Of a DNA stretch of 9,422 nucleotides, positions 1 to 5,744 are shown in pieces. Under the pieces are notes generated by a model. It did not search any database, had not been told where the DNA came from, and saw only the letters and a program-made list of their open reading frames with translations. A program made the translations under genes and the position numbers. The stretch covers positions 13,975 to 23,396 of the forward strand of contig DCVY01000242.1 in NCBI GenBank assembly GCA_002327945.1, given 5' to 3'. Each line of letters starts with the position of its first letter. The first letter of the stretch is position 1. Source of the DNA: Acidovorax delafieldii. Lineage in GTDB: Bacteria > Pseudomonadota > Gammaproteobacteria > Burkholderiales > Burkholderiaceae_C.

Positions 1-390
1 GAACCCACGGGGTTGTCGAGCCGTAACCAATCGAGTGCGCGTGATCTGGCCCGACTGGTGAATGTGGCCCACGGGGATCCGATGATGCGGGAGTTTTCCA
101 CCTCTCCAGGCTACGAGGTCGCGGTGGGGCAAAAGACCTTGCAGTACAACAATACCAACGGACTGGTGAAAAACCCGGAGTGGAATATCGGGCTGCAGAA
201 GACCGGTTATATCTCCGAGGCGGGCCGGTGCTTGGTGATGCAGACGCACATTGCGGGGCGCAAGCTCATCATGGTTTTTCTGGACTCGGCGGGTAAGTTC
301 AGTCGTCTGGGGGACGCGCAGCGTGTGCGCCAGTGGGTGGAATCCTTGCCGGCGCTGGGATCCAAACTGCAGGGGGGTCGCGCGGGCTGA
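1..390 (+). CDS. pbpG: D-alanyl-D-alanine endopeptidase (PBP7/PbpG type, peptidase S11), C-terminal part
   Basis: This is the last 129 codons of a gene whose 5' end lies before the window; the frame is open from base 1. The family is penicillin-binding serine peptidases that act in the periplasm, where PBP7-type members cleave D-Ala-meso-DAP cross-links in peptidoglycan. The visible part begins EPTGLSSRNQSSARDLA, typical of the region after the SxN motif in S11 enzymes, and contains the third active-site motif KTG at fragment residues 67-69, inside LQKTGYISEAG. YNNTNGLV at residues 49-56 and the strand IMVFLDSAG also fit PbpG. The SxxK and SxN motifs would be upstream of the window and cannot be checked. 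The fragment lacks the long C-terminal domain of PBP5-type carboxypeptidases, which favours PbpG over DacA/DacC. It converges on iclR with a gap of only 37 bp. Confidence 0.88.
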   Translation, partial: EPTGLSSRNQSSARDLARLVNVAHGDPMMREFSTSPGYEVAVGQKTLQYNNTNGLVKNPEWNIGLQKTGYISEAGRCLVMQTHIAGRKLIMVFLDSAGKFSRLGDAQRVRQWVESLPALGSKLQGGRAG

Positions 391-395
391 TCGGC

Positions 396-428
396 GCCGC
401 GGCATTGCCCGGGCCTTGCGGCATTTTT
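396..428 (+). terminator. Possible intrinsic terminator of pbpG
   Basis: GCCGC at 396-400 can pair with GCGGC at 418-422, extended inward by two G-U pairs, around a loop containing the GCCCGGGC palindrome. A and five Ts follow at 423-428. The structure lies just after the pbpG stop and abuts the stop of the convergent iclR gene. The stem is short and the loop long, so the call is tentative. Confidence 0.35.
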
Positions 429-1237
429 CAGAGGTCGGAAGCGTTGCCGGTCGTGTCCCTGGTGGAGAGGTGGCCCAGCGCCAGCGAAATCTCGTGGGCC
501 GTGGCTTGCAGTTTAGGCAGCCAGCTCTCATCAAGCCGATCGGCCGGGGCCGATATGGACAAGCCAGCCACCAGCTTGCCTTGGTCGTCAAATACGCCTG
601 CTGCCATGCAGCGCACGCCTAATTCCAGTTCTTCATTGTCACGGGCTATGCCATATTGGCGCGCCTTGGCCAGTTCCCGTTCGAGGATAGGCAGCTGGGT
701 GATGCTGTTGCGGGTGTGCCCTGCCAGCCCGGTGCGCGTGGCATAGGCGCGCACACGTTGTGGGTCATCGAGCGCGAGAAACAGCTTGCCAGTGGATGTG
801 AGGTGCAGTGGCGCCCGCCCCCCGATGGCACGCACCACCTGCATTCCCGAGCGCTCACTGTAGGCGCGCTCGACATAGACAATTTCATCACCCTGGCGCA
901 TGCTCAGGTTCACCGGCTGCTGAATTAGCTTGTGCAGATTGCGCATGGGCGCAAGCGCCGCATCGCGCACACTCAGGCGAGCCTTGACGAGATTGCCCAG
1001 CTCTAGCAGCCTCATGCCCAGCCGGTAGCTGCCTGATTCAGGCCGGTCAACGAACCGGCCAATCGTCAGGTCGTTCAGGATGCGATGGGTGGTGGAGGGG
1101 TGCAGACCGGTTTTTTCGCTGATTTCCTTGAGTGATATCGCTTCTTCGCGCGATGCCAGGACATCGATGAGCGTGAACATGCGCTCGAGCACCTGAACGC
1201 TGGGTTTCACGGGGACGCCTGGATCTTTTTTCTTCAT
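428..1237 (-). CDS. IclR-family transcriptional regulator
   Basis: This 269-residue protein has the two-domain layout and usual length of IclR regulators. The N-terminal winged helix-turn-helix spans about residues 15-80; the likely recognition region is SLKEISEKTGLHPSTTHRIL, and the wing leads to GSYRLGMRLLELG. The C-terminal effector-binding domain spans about residues 90-255, with the family signatures GRAPLHLTSTGK (140-151) and YGIARDNEELELGVRCMAAG (195-214), followed by GLSISAPADRL. The effector cannot be read from the sequence; IclR proteins commonly sense small organic acids or aromatic intermediates. The ATG start is the only obvious one, but it has no strong Shine-Dalgarno sequence. 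The gene follows bpt on the same strand after 54 bp that hold an AT-rich near-palindrome, so it may have its own, possibly autoregulated, promoter. No adjacent catabolic operon indicates its target. Confidence 0.92.
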   Translation of the reverse strand: MKKKDPGVPVKPSVQVLERMFTLIDVLASREEAISLKEISEKTGLHPSTTHRILNDLTIGRFVDRPESGSYRLGMRLLELGNLVKARLSVRDAALAPMRNLHKLIQQPVNLSMRQGDEIVYVERAYSERSGMQVVRAIGGRAPLHLTSTGKLFLALDDPQRVRAYATRTGLAGHTRNSITQLPILERELAKARQYGIARDNEELELGVRCMAAGVFDDQGKLVAGLSISAPADRLDESWLPKLQATAHEISLALGHLSTRDTTGNASDL

Positions 1238-1264
1238 GGGATGCGAGGAAACGGGAATCCGTGC

Positions 1265-1287
1265 ATTTTATCTTGTGAAATTTGACA
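1265..1287 (-). promoter_or_regulatory. Candidate operator and -10 upstream of iclR
   Basis: TGTGAAATTTGACA at 1274-1287 is symmetric in 6 of 7 base pairs (TGT-n-AAATTT-n-ACA). Immediately downstream on the minus strand is a -10-like TAAAAT at 1265-1270, about 28 bp from the iclR start codon. No good -35 hexamer is visible at normal spacing. A palindrome placed over the upstream promoter region would suit repression, and autoregulation is common in IclR regulators. The palindrome is seen; its function is inferred. Confidence 0.35.
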
Positions 1288-1291
1288 GGCG

Positions 1292-2053
1292 TTACAGAGC
1301 CCCGGACGCATGCTGATCTGGCGGGTAGATCCAGGTATTGGCCCTTCGAATTTCGTGGGGAATGAACCGGGCTTTGTAGCTCATCTTCGCGCTTTTTTGG
1401 ATCCAGTAACCCAGGTACACATGGGGCAGGCCCAAGGACCGGGCCTGGTCAATCTGCCACATCACGTTGTAGGTGCCGTAGCTGCATTGTGCGTCCGGCG
1501 CATAGAACGTATAGACGGCCGAGAGACCATCTTCCAGGATGTCCAGGATGGACACCATCTTGAGTGTCCCCGTTTCGCCAGATGCATCGAGCTCACGAAA
1601 TTCGACGAGACGGGAGTTCACGCGGCTTTGCAGCAGAAACTGTGTGTATTGGTCGATGCTGTCATGGTCCATGCCGCCGCCGCAGTGGCGGGCATTCTGG
1701 TACAGCCGGTACAACTGGTAATGCTCGGGAACAAAGCACAACCTCAGTACCCTGGCTTGCAGGTGCCCATGGCGGGCAAAAGCTCGGCGCTGACTGCGAT
1801 CGGGCTTGAAATCGTTGACCTTGATGCGCAGGGGCACGCAAGCCTGGCAACCGTCGCAATAAGGGCGGTAAGTGAACATGCCGCTGCGCCGAAACCCCTG
1901 TACCACCAAGCCCGAATACACATCGTTTTGAATCAGGTGGCTGGGGGTGGCGACCTGCGAGCGCGCCTGCCGGTCGGGCAGGTAGCTGCACGGGTACGGA
2001 GCGGTTGCGTAAAACTGCAGCGTTTGCAGCGGAAGGTCGTTCAGTTGCGTCAT
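1292..2053 (-). CDS. bpt: Aspartate/glutamate leucyltransferase (Bpt), arginyltransferase (ATE) family
   Basis: Bpt transfers leucine from Leu-tRNA to the N-terminal Asp or Glu of proteins, making them substrates for the cytosolic ClpS/ClpAP N-degron pathway. The 253-residue length is normal. The N-terminal ATE domain (about 10-85) contains [13 protein letters not shown] (20-32) and [17 protein letters not shown] (60-76), so the family's conserved cysteines are present at 22, 66, 69 and 72. The C-terminal ATE domain (about 105-240) contains [13 protein letters not shown], then [20 protein letters not shown] and [18 protein letters not shown], typical of bacterial Bpt. The ATG overlaps the aat stop as ATGA (2050-2053), which implies translational coupling to the other N-end-rule transferase. 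The eukaryotic-type alternative, arginyl transfer, is less likely because proteobacterial Bpt proteins use leucine. Confidence 0.95.
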   Translation of the reverse strand: MTQLNDLPLQTLQFYATAPYPCSYLPDRQARSQVATPSHLIQNDVYSGLVVQGFRRSGMFTYRPYCDGCQACVPLRIKVNDFKPDRSQRRAFARHGHLQARVLRLCFVPEHYQLYRLYQNARHCGGGMDHDSIDQYTQFLLQSRVNSRLVEFRELDASGETGTLKMVSILDILEDGLSAVYTFYAPDAQCSYGTYNVMWQIDQARSLGLPHVYLGYWIQKSAKMSYKARFIPHEIRRANTWIYPPDQHASGAL

Positions 2054-2817
2054 GCCGTGGGCGCCGGGGATTTCAACAGCTCGTTCCAGTATACGGGCTC
2101 AAACTCCCACGGAATGGGCGGTCGGGCACTCTGGCTTTGCACATGTTGCATAAATTCAGTGCGTGGCATTTCGCGTGCGCCGAGTGATGCCAGGTGCGAT
2201 GTGTTTTGCTGGCAGTCAATCAATTCAATGCCGTTGTGGCGGCATATGCAAACCAGCGCAGCCAGAGCGATCTTGGAGGCATCCGTGGCGTGGGCAAACA
2301 TCGATTCGCCAAATACGGCGCGGGCGATCGCCACGCAATACAGTCCACCTGCCAACTTCCCATCCACCCATGTTTCGACGCTGTGCGCAGTTCCTTGCGC
2401 GTGCAGTGCTTCATAGGCAAGCACCATTTCCGGGACGATCCAGGTGCCGCTTTGCCCGTTCCGTGGGGTGCTGGAGCATGCCCGGATGACCTCGCTGAAG
2501 GCGGAGTCGATGCGTATCTCACAGGCCATGCTGGCGCGGAACCTCTGCAGCGTTTTTCTGAGGGAGCGGTGCAGCCGGAACTCCGCCACTTTCAGCACCA
2601 TGCGAGGATCGGGCGCCCACCAGAGAATGGGCTGGTCGGCGCTGAACCATGGAAACGTGCCCTGGGCGTAGGCTGCGATTAAATGGGCTACGTCAAGGGC
2701 TCCGCCCGCAGCCAGCAGGCCGGGTGCAGGGCTGCCCGCTCCCCAAGCGGTAGAAGGGTCAGGCAAAGAGTCCTCTGGCTCCAGCCAGGGCAGTTGAGGA
2801 GGCATGTTGCTATGCAT
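2050..2817 (-). CDS. aat: Leucyl/phenylalanyl-tRNA--protein transferase (Aat)
   Basis: Aat transfers Leu or Phe from aminoacyl-tRNA to proteins with N-terminal Lys or Arg, feeding ClpS/ClpAP degradation in the cytosol. Family motifs occur in order: [20 protein letters not shown] (53-72), SGTWI (123-127), GESMF (170-174) and IDCQ...[12 protein letters not shown] (200-219). At 255 residues it is near the usual length (E. coli Aat is 234). The start is uncertain. The frame is open to a TTG at 2871 directly after an in-frame stop, with ATGs at 2817 and 2805; none has a Shine-Dalgarno sequence at proper spacing. I chose the first ATG because conserved sequence begins near PWLEP just after it. The 192 bp back to psd hold no other gene; an AGGAG at 2892-2896 is too far from any of these starts. 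aat overlaps bpt by 4 bp downstream. Confidence 0.93.
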   Translation of the reverse strand: MHSNMPPQLPWLEPEDSLPDPSTAWGAGSPAPGLLAAGGALDVAHLIAAYAQGTFPWFSADQPILWWAPDPRMVLKVAEFRLHRSLRKTLQRFRASMACEIRIDSAFSEVIRACSSTPRNGQSGTWIVPEMVLAYEALHAQGTAHSVETWVDGKLAGGLYCVAIARAVFGESMFAHATDASKIALAALVCICRHNGIELIDCQQNTSHLASLGAREMPRTEFMQHVQSQSARPPIPWEFEPVYWNELLKSPAPTA

Positions 2818-3009
2818 CAGAAAAGCAAGGGATTGTGGGACAAAGGGCCGGGCGAGGGCGAGCAGGGCCAACTATCTGTTGGATGATGAAACTCCTGTGC
2901 ATGCCGCTATGCGGACTCTGGCGCCTGCCGCATTTTCCCTCGCGCGTTCCAGATCACTTCTGAAAGCGTGCTGGCCTGGCTCGCGCGGGTTGCTTTCCTA
3001 ATGCGTGCG

Positions 3010-3861
3010 TCAGAGGCTCGCACGCTGGGCCATGGCTTCGCCCAGTTGGATGGGGCGCGCTGCCGCCCAGTCGGAGGTGAACTGCAGTGGCCCTTGCGGG
3101 AACAGCATCACCACGGTAGAGCCGAGCATGAAACGTCCCATTTCTTGGCCTTGCTGCAGCACCACTTGGCCCGGCGCATAGTCCCACTGCCGCAGCTGGC
3201 CCGTTCGCGGCGGATTGACCTGGCCATGCCAGACGGTGGCCATGCTGCCCACGATGGTGGCGCCCACCAGCACCAGCGCAAAAGGACCGTGGTCTGATTC
3301 AAAGACGCACACCACACGCTCATTGCGTGCAAACAGGCCTGGCACACCACGCGCCGTGGTGGGGTTCACGGAAAACAGGTCCCCTGGCACATGCACCATG
3401 CGCGTGAGCTGGCCGGCGCAGGGCATGTGGATGCGATGGTAATCGCGCGGACTCAAGTACAACGTGGCGAAATGGCCGTGGTCAAAGCGTGCTGCCAGCT
3501 GGGCATCACCACCGATCAGCGCGGTGGAGCAATAGTGGTGGCCCTTGGCCTGAAAGATCTGGTCTTTCTCCATGCTGCCGAACTGGCTGATGGTGCCGTC
3601 CACAGGGCAGACCAGATCGGCCGATGCCAGCGGGCGCACACCAGGCTTGAGCGCGCGCGTGAAAAAGTCGTTGAATGACGCGTAGCTGGCAATGTCGGAG
3701 TTGGCGGCTTCCGCCATGTTCACGTTGTAGCGGGCCACAAAGCGGCGGATCACTGCAGTGGTCAAACCACCCAGTTGCGCTGACGCAAATTTTCCGGCCA
3801 GGGTGGTGAGGGCCCGTTTGGGCAAGAGGTACTGCGGCAGAGTTGCCAGGCGATCGGACAC
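3010..3861 (-). CDS. psd: Phosphatidylserine decarboxylase proenzyme (Psd)
   Basis: Psd converts phosphatidylserine to phosphatidylethanolamine at the cytoplasmic membrane. This 283-residue proenzyme has the LGST motif at 246-249, where self-cleavage between Gly247 and Ser248 would produce a beta chain and a short alpha chain starting with the pyruvoyl group. The residues of the E. coli autocleavage triad have clear counterparts: Asp88 in CPVDGT, His145 in DYHRIHMP (with His142), and Ser248. The N-terminus (RLATLPQYLLPKRALT) and FNDFFTRALKPGVRPL are typical of the class I bacterial enzyme. I chose the GTG at 3859-3861 because GAGAGG sits 7 nt upstream; a TTG five codons earlier (3876) lacks such a site. 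A -10-like TAAAAT lies at 3892-3897 on the minus strand, without a clear -35. The gene diverges from the TRAP binding-protein gene and precedes aat by 192 bp, so it may be its own unit. Confidence 0.96.
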   Translation of the reverse strand: MSDRLATLPQYLLPKRALTTLAGKFASAQLGGLTTAVIRRFVARYNVNMAEAANSDIASYASFNDFFTRALKPGVRPLASADLVCPVDGTISQFGSMEKDQIFQAKGHHYCSTALIGGDAQLAARFDHGHFATLYLSPRDYHRIHMPCAGQLTRMVHVPGDLFSVNPTTARGVPGLFARNERVVCVFESDHGPFALVLVGATIVGSMATVWHGQVNPPRTGQLRQWDYAPGQVVLQQGQEMGRFMLGSTVVMLFPQGPLQFTSDWAAARPIQLGEAMAQRASL

Positions 3862-4164
3862 GGGCGAACCTCTCAAGGATGAAAGTACCTGATTTTATCG
3901 GCCGCTTGCTTTGGGGCGCGGGTCCATGCATCTGCGTATTCAAGGACTGCGGTGAGGGTCGATTCCACGCATTCAGAGCACAACGAAATCGTCGTGCGAC
4001 ATCCATAAAAGCCGAAATCCGTTTTGCCGCGATCGTTCAGCACGCTTGATCATTCGAATGGCAAGCTCTTGCGCAGCGTTCAGGCTGCGTACAAGGTCGT
4101 AAACACGCGCTGAAAACGCATGGCTAAATTGCTGATGCTTGCAAAAACCTGAAGCCTTGTGCCG

Positions 4165-4195
4165 CTTGCGCCCCCTGAGGGGGAAAACCCGCAAG
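4165..4195. repeat. REP-like GC-rich hairpin
   Basis: CTTGCG at 4165-4170 pairs with CGCAAG at 4190-4195, and inside it CCCCC (4171-4175) pairs with GGGGG (4179-4183) around TGA, leaving AAAACC unpaired. From memory, similar CCCCCTGAGGGGG palindromes are scattered between genes in Comamonadaceae genomes, so this is probably a dispersed repeat. Only one copy is in this window. Confidence 0.5.
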
Positions 4196-4215
4196 AACCG
4201 GGGGGGACCACTTCT

Positions 4216-4221
4216 TACAAT
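4216..4221 (+). promoter_or_regulatory. Weak -10 candidate for the TRAP binding-protein gene
   Basis: TACAAT at 4216-4221 resembles a sigma-70 -10 element and would give a leader of roughly 78 nt before the ATG at 4306. The region 17 bp upstream (AAGAAC) is a poor -35, so an activator or another promoter is equally possible. Confidence 0.22.
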
Positions 4222-4305
4222 GGATCTCGGTTAATTCACCCTTCGACTTGGGGTGCACCGCACATTCCGGTCGAATTCTGCAAACAACACTTCGGAGATA
4301 ACCCC

Positions 4306-5388
4306 ATGGATCGTCGCTCTCTTATCAAGCACACGGGCATTGCCGGCGTGCTGGCTGCTGGCGTTGCGCCCGCTGTTCAAGCACAGGCTGCAGTGCGCTG
4401 GCGTCTGGCTTCCAGCTTTCCCAAGTCGCTGGACACCATTTTCGGCAGTGCCGAGCTGTTGTCCAAGAACGTGAAGGCCATGTCGGGCGGCAAGTTCGAA
4501 ATTTCCGTGCACCCAGCCGGTGAGCTGATGCCCGCTTTTGGCGTGGTCGATGCGCTGCAATCGGACACCATCGACATGGCGCAATCGGCCTCCTACTACT
4601 TCACCGGCAAGGATCCCGTCTTTGCGTTCAGTTGTGCAGTGCCTTTCGGCCTGACCGCGCGCCAGACCACGTCCTGGAAGGAATACGGCAACGGTCGCAA
4701 GCTGCTCGATGCCTTCTTTGAGAAGTACAACTTCCGCACTGCCAGCGCTGGCAATACCGGAACGCAGATGGGCGGCTGGTACCGCAAGGAAATCAAGACC
4801 GTTGCCGATCTCAAGGGCCTGAAGATGCGTATGGGTGGCGGCGTGTTCGGTGAGGCCATGGCCAAACTGGGAGTGGTGTCGCAGAACATGCCCGCCGGTG
4901 ATGTGTACCAAGCGCTTGAAAAAGGCACCCTGGATGCCACCGAGTTCGTCGGCCCCTACGACGATTCCAAGCTGGGCTTCAACAAGGTTGCCCCTTACTA
5001 CTACTATCCCGGCTGGTGGGAAGGTGGCGCCGACCTTGAGTTCTTTGTCAACAACAAGAAATTCGCGGCCCTGTCGGAAGAGAACAAGGCCATCCTGAAC
5101 GCCGCCATGGCCGTGTCTGCCCGGGACATGACGGCCAAATACGACGCCTACAACCCCATCGCACTGAAGAAGCTCGTGGCCGAAAAGACCCAGCTCAAGG
5201 CCTTCACCAAGGCCATCATGGATGCCGGCTTCAAGGCTTGCATGGAGGTATACGCCGAGCACAGCGCCAAGTCGCCTGAGTTCAAGAAGATCTACGAAGA
5301 CATGCGCGCCTTCCAGCGCGACCAGATTTTGTGGAACCGCTTTTCCGAGTTCCCCTACAACCAGTACATGAACGGCGTCAAGATCTGA
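4306..5388 (+). CDS. TRAP transporter substrate-binding protein, TakP/FcbT1 type
   Basis: This periplasmic protein should capture an organic acid and deliver it to the DctQM membrane subunits. The ATG at 4306 is chosen because GGAG lies 8 nt upstream and it gives a clean signal peptide: MDRRSLIKHTG has a twin-arginine-like motif, a hydrophobic segment follows, and cleavage is likely after A26 or A28. The mature part matches my recollection of Rhodobacter TakP, which binds 2-oxoacids with Na+: WRLASSFPKSLDTIFG (32-47), GNTGTQMGGWYRKEI (149-163), LKMRMGG (172-178), LEKGTLDATEFVGPYDD (204-220) and KVAPYYYYPGWWEGG (227-241). Gln154, Arg175 and Glu213 correspond to remembered TakP ligand residues, but the Trp after that Glu is Phe214 here. 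Related FcbT1 proteins are annotated for mannitol or chloroaromatic uptake, so 2-oxoacid or lactate is a guess. The gene converges with dctM. Length is 360 residues, normal for the family. Confidence 0.93.
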   Translation: MDRRSLIKHTGIAGVLAAGVAPAVQAQAAVRWRLASSFPKSLDTIFGSAELLSKNVKAMSGGKFEISVHPAGELMPAFGVVDALQSDTIDMAQSASYYFTGKDPVFAFSCAVPFGLTARQTTSWKEYGNGRKLLDAFFEKYNFRTASAGNTGTQMGGWYRKEIKTVADLKGLKMRMGGGVFGEAMAKLGVVSQNMPAGDVYQALEKGTLDATEFVGPYDDSKLGFNKVAPYYYYPGWWEGGADLEFFVNNKKFAALSEENKAILNAAMAVSARDMTAKYDAYNPIALKKLVAEKTQLKAFTKAIMDAGFKACMEVYAEHSAKSPEFKKIYEDMRAFQRDQILWNRFSEFPYNQYMNGVKI

Positions 5389-5405
5389 AGACCCGTTGTT
5401 GTTGA

Positions 5406-5455
5406 CGGCCCGGGAGGGCCGCCACACACCTGCCAAGCCGCGCATGTCGCGGCTT
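5406..5455 (+). terminator. Two hairpins after the TRAP binding-protein gene, probable termination region
   Basis: The first hairpin is CGGCCC (5406-5411) with GGGCCG (5416-5421) around a GGGA loop. The second is AAGCCGCG (5435-5442) with CGCGGCTT (5448-5455) around CATGT, a perfect 8-bp stem followed by only one more T. The position 18-47 nt after the stop suits termination, but the poor T tract makes the mechanism uncertain. The right arm of the second stem shares 5453-5455 with the next inverted repeat. Confidence 0.5.
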
Positions 5456-5499
5456 TGTCATTGGTGCGCCGCGCACGCGCCGGCGCACCAATGACAAAG
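5453..5499. repeat. Perfect 19-bp inverted repeat with a 9-nt loop
   Basis: The arm at 5453-5471 (CTTTGTCATTGGTGCGCCG) is exactly complementary to 5481-5499, with CGCACGCGC between. It lies between the convergent binding-protein and dctM genes and could stop transcription in both directions. In either direction the transcript ends in CTTTGTCA or its counterpart, without a long T run. No protein is encoded here that I can recognise. Confidence 0.7.
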
Positions 5500-5513
5500 G
5501 CCCCGCAGGGCCT
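5498..5513. repeat. Short hairpin next to the 19-bp inverted repeat
   Basis: AGGCCC at 5498-5503 pairs with GGGCCT at 5508-5513 around a CGCA loop, overlapping the last two bases of the preceding inverted repeat. It continues the series of palindromes in this convergent gap. Confidence 0.4.
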
Positions 5514-5541
5514 GATGCAAGGACGCGGGCGCGGGCCAATA

Positions 5542-5719
5542 GTGCAGTGTTTTGCGCTTGCTGGCACAAATAAAAAGGCTCTGTCACCTGAACGTGTTGT
5601 CCACCTCCGTAGAGGAGGTGGCGTTCGATGCACCGGCACCCCACGCCGCTTATGGCTCTACGAGGCTTCGCTTTTCATATGACGCTTTTTTATGTGCCAG
5701 ATAGCGTGAAACACTGCAC
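5542..5719. repeat. 178-bp element bounded by imperfect 27-nt inverted repeats
   Basis: The arm at 5542-5568 (starts GTGCAGTGTTT, ends CTGGCACA) matches the reverse complement of 5693-5719 at 23 of 27 positions. An A-rich tract follows inside the left arm and a T-rich tract precedes the right arm. The interior contains a perfect 8-bp hairpin (5601-5621) and the palindrome TCATATGA (5675-5682). No open frame in it looks like a protein. No flanking target duplication is evident. It could be a non-autonomous transposon remnant, a dispersed intergenic repeat, or a bidirectional terminator between convergent genes. Confidence 0.55.
5601..5621. repeat. Internal 8-bp hairpin of the 178-bp element
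   Basis: CCACCTCC (5601-5608) pairs perfectly with GGAGGTGG (5614-5621) around GTAGA. It sits near the middle of the larger inverted-repeat structure. The right arm holds a Shine-Dalgarno-like GGAGG, but no start codon with a sensible open frame follows it. Confidence 0.6.
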
Positions 5720-5744
5720 GAGGCGGAGCGTGCGCGCCGATCGG

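Larger units (their letters stand above)
3862..4305. other. Divergent intergenic region between psd and the TRAP binding-protein gene
   Basis: These 444 bp lie between two divergent starts and must hold both promoters. I see no convincing gene. The open frames inside (for example 73 codons at 3973-4194 on the minus strand) resemble no family I know, lack a ribosome-binding site, and one runs through the GC-rich palindrome. Visible elements are the psd Shine-Dalgarno (GAGAGG, 3869-3874), a weak -10 for psd, a REP-like hairpin at 4165-4195, a weak -10 at 4216-4221 and a GGAG 8 nt before the ATG at 4306. The stretch 3960-4140 is less GC-rich than the genes. No tRNA or recognised riboswitch was seen. 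Confidence 0.6.

Noticed and set aside
1282..1287. TTGACA on the plus strand, a consensus -35 hexamer
   Set aside because: No -10-like sequence follows at 16-18 bp and there is no plus-strand gene downstream; it is better explained as one arm of the palindrome upstream of iclR.
1310..2416. 368-codon open frame on the plus strand across bpt and aat
   Set aside because: It covers the complement of two conserved enzymes, spans their overlap and shows no domain of its own.
3950..3985. Possible tRNA T-arm suggested by GGTCGATTCC
   Set aside because: The flanking bases do not form the 5-bp T stem, and no acceptor or anticodon stem can be found around it.
3973..4194. 73-codon minus-strand frame in the psd/TRAP divergent gap
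   Set aside because: There is no ribosome-binding site, its start region lies in the REP-like palindrome and it matches no family I know; conservation data would be needed to revive it.
4231..5445. 404-codon open frame on the minus strand opposite the TRAP binding-protein gene
   Set aside because: It is the complement of a gene with clear family motifs, has no ribosome-binding site and its translation resembles no family; long antisense frames are common in GC-rich coding DNA.
5453..5513. Series of palindromes considered as a CRISPR array or integron attC sites
   Set aside because: There are no regularly spaced direct repeats with unique spacers, and no paired attC core motifs; the arms differ from hairpin to hairpin.
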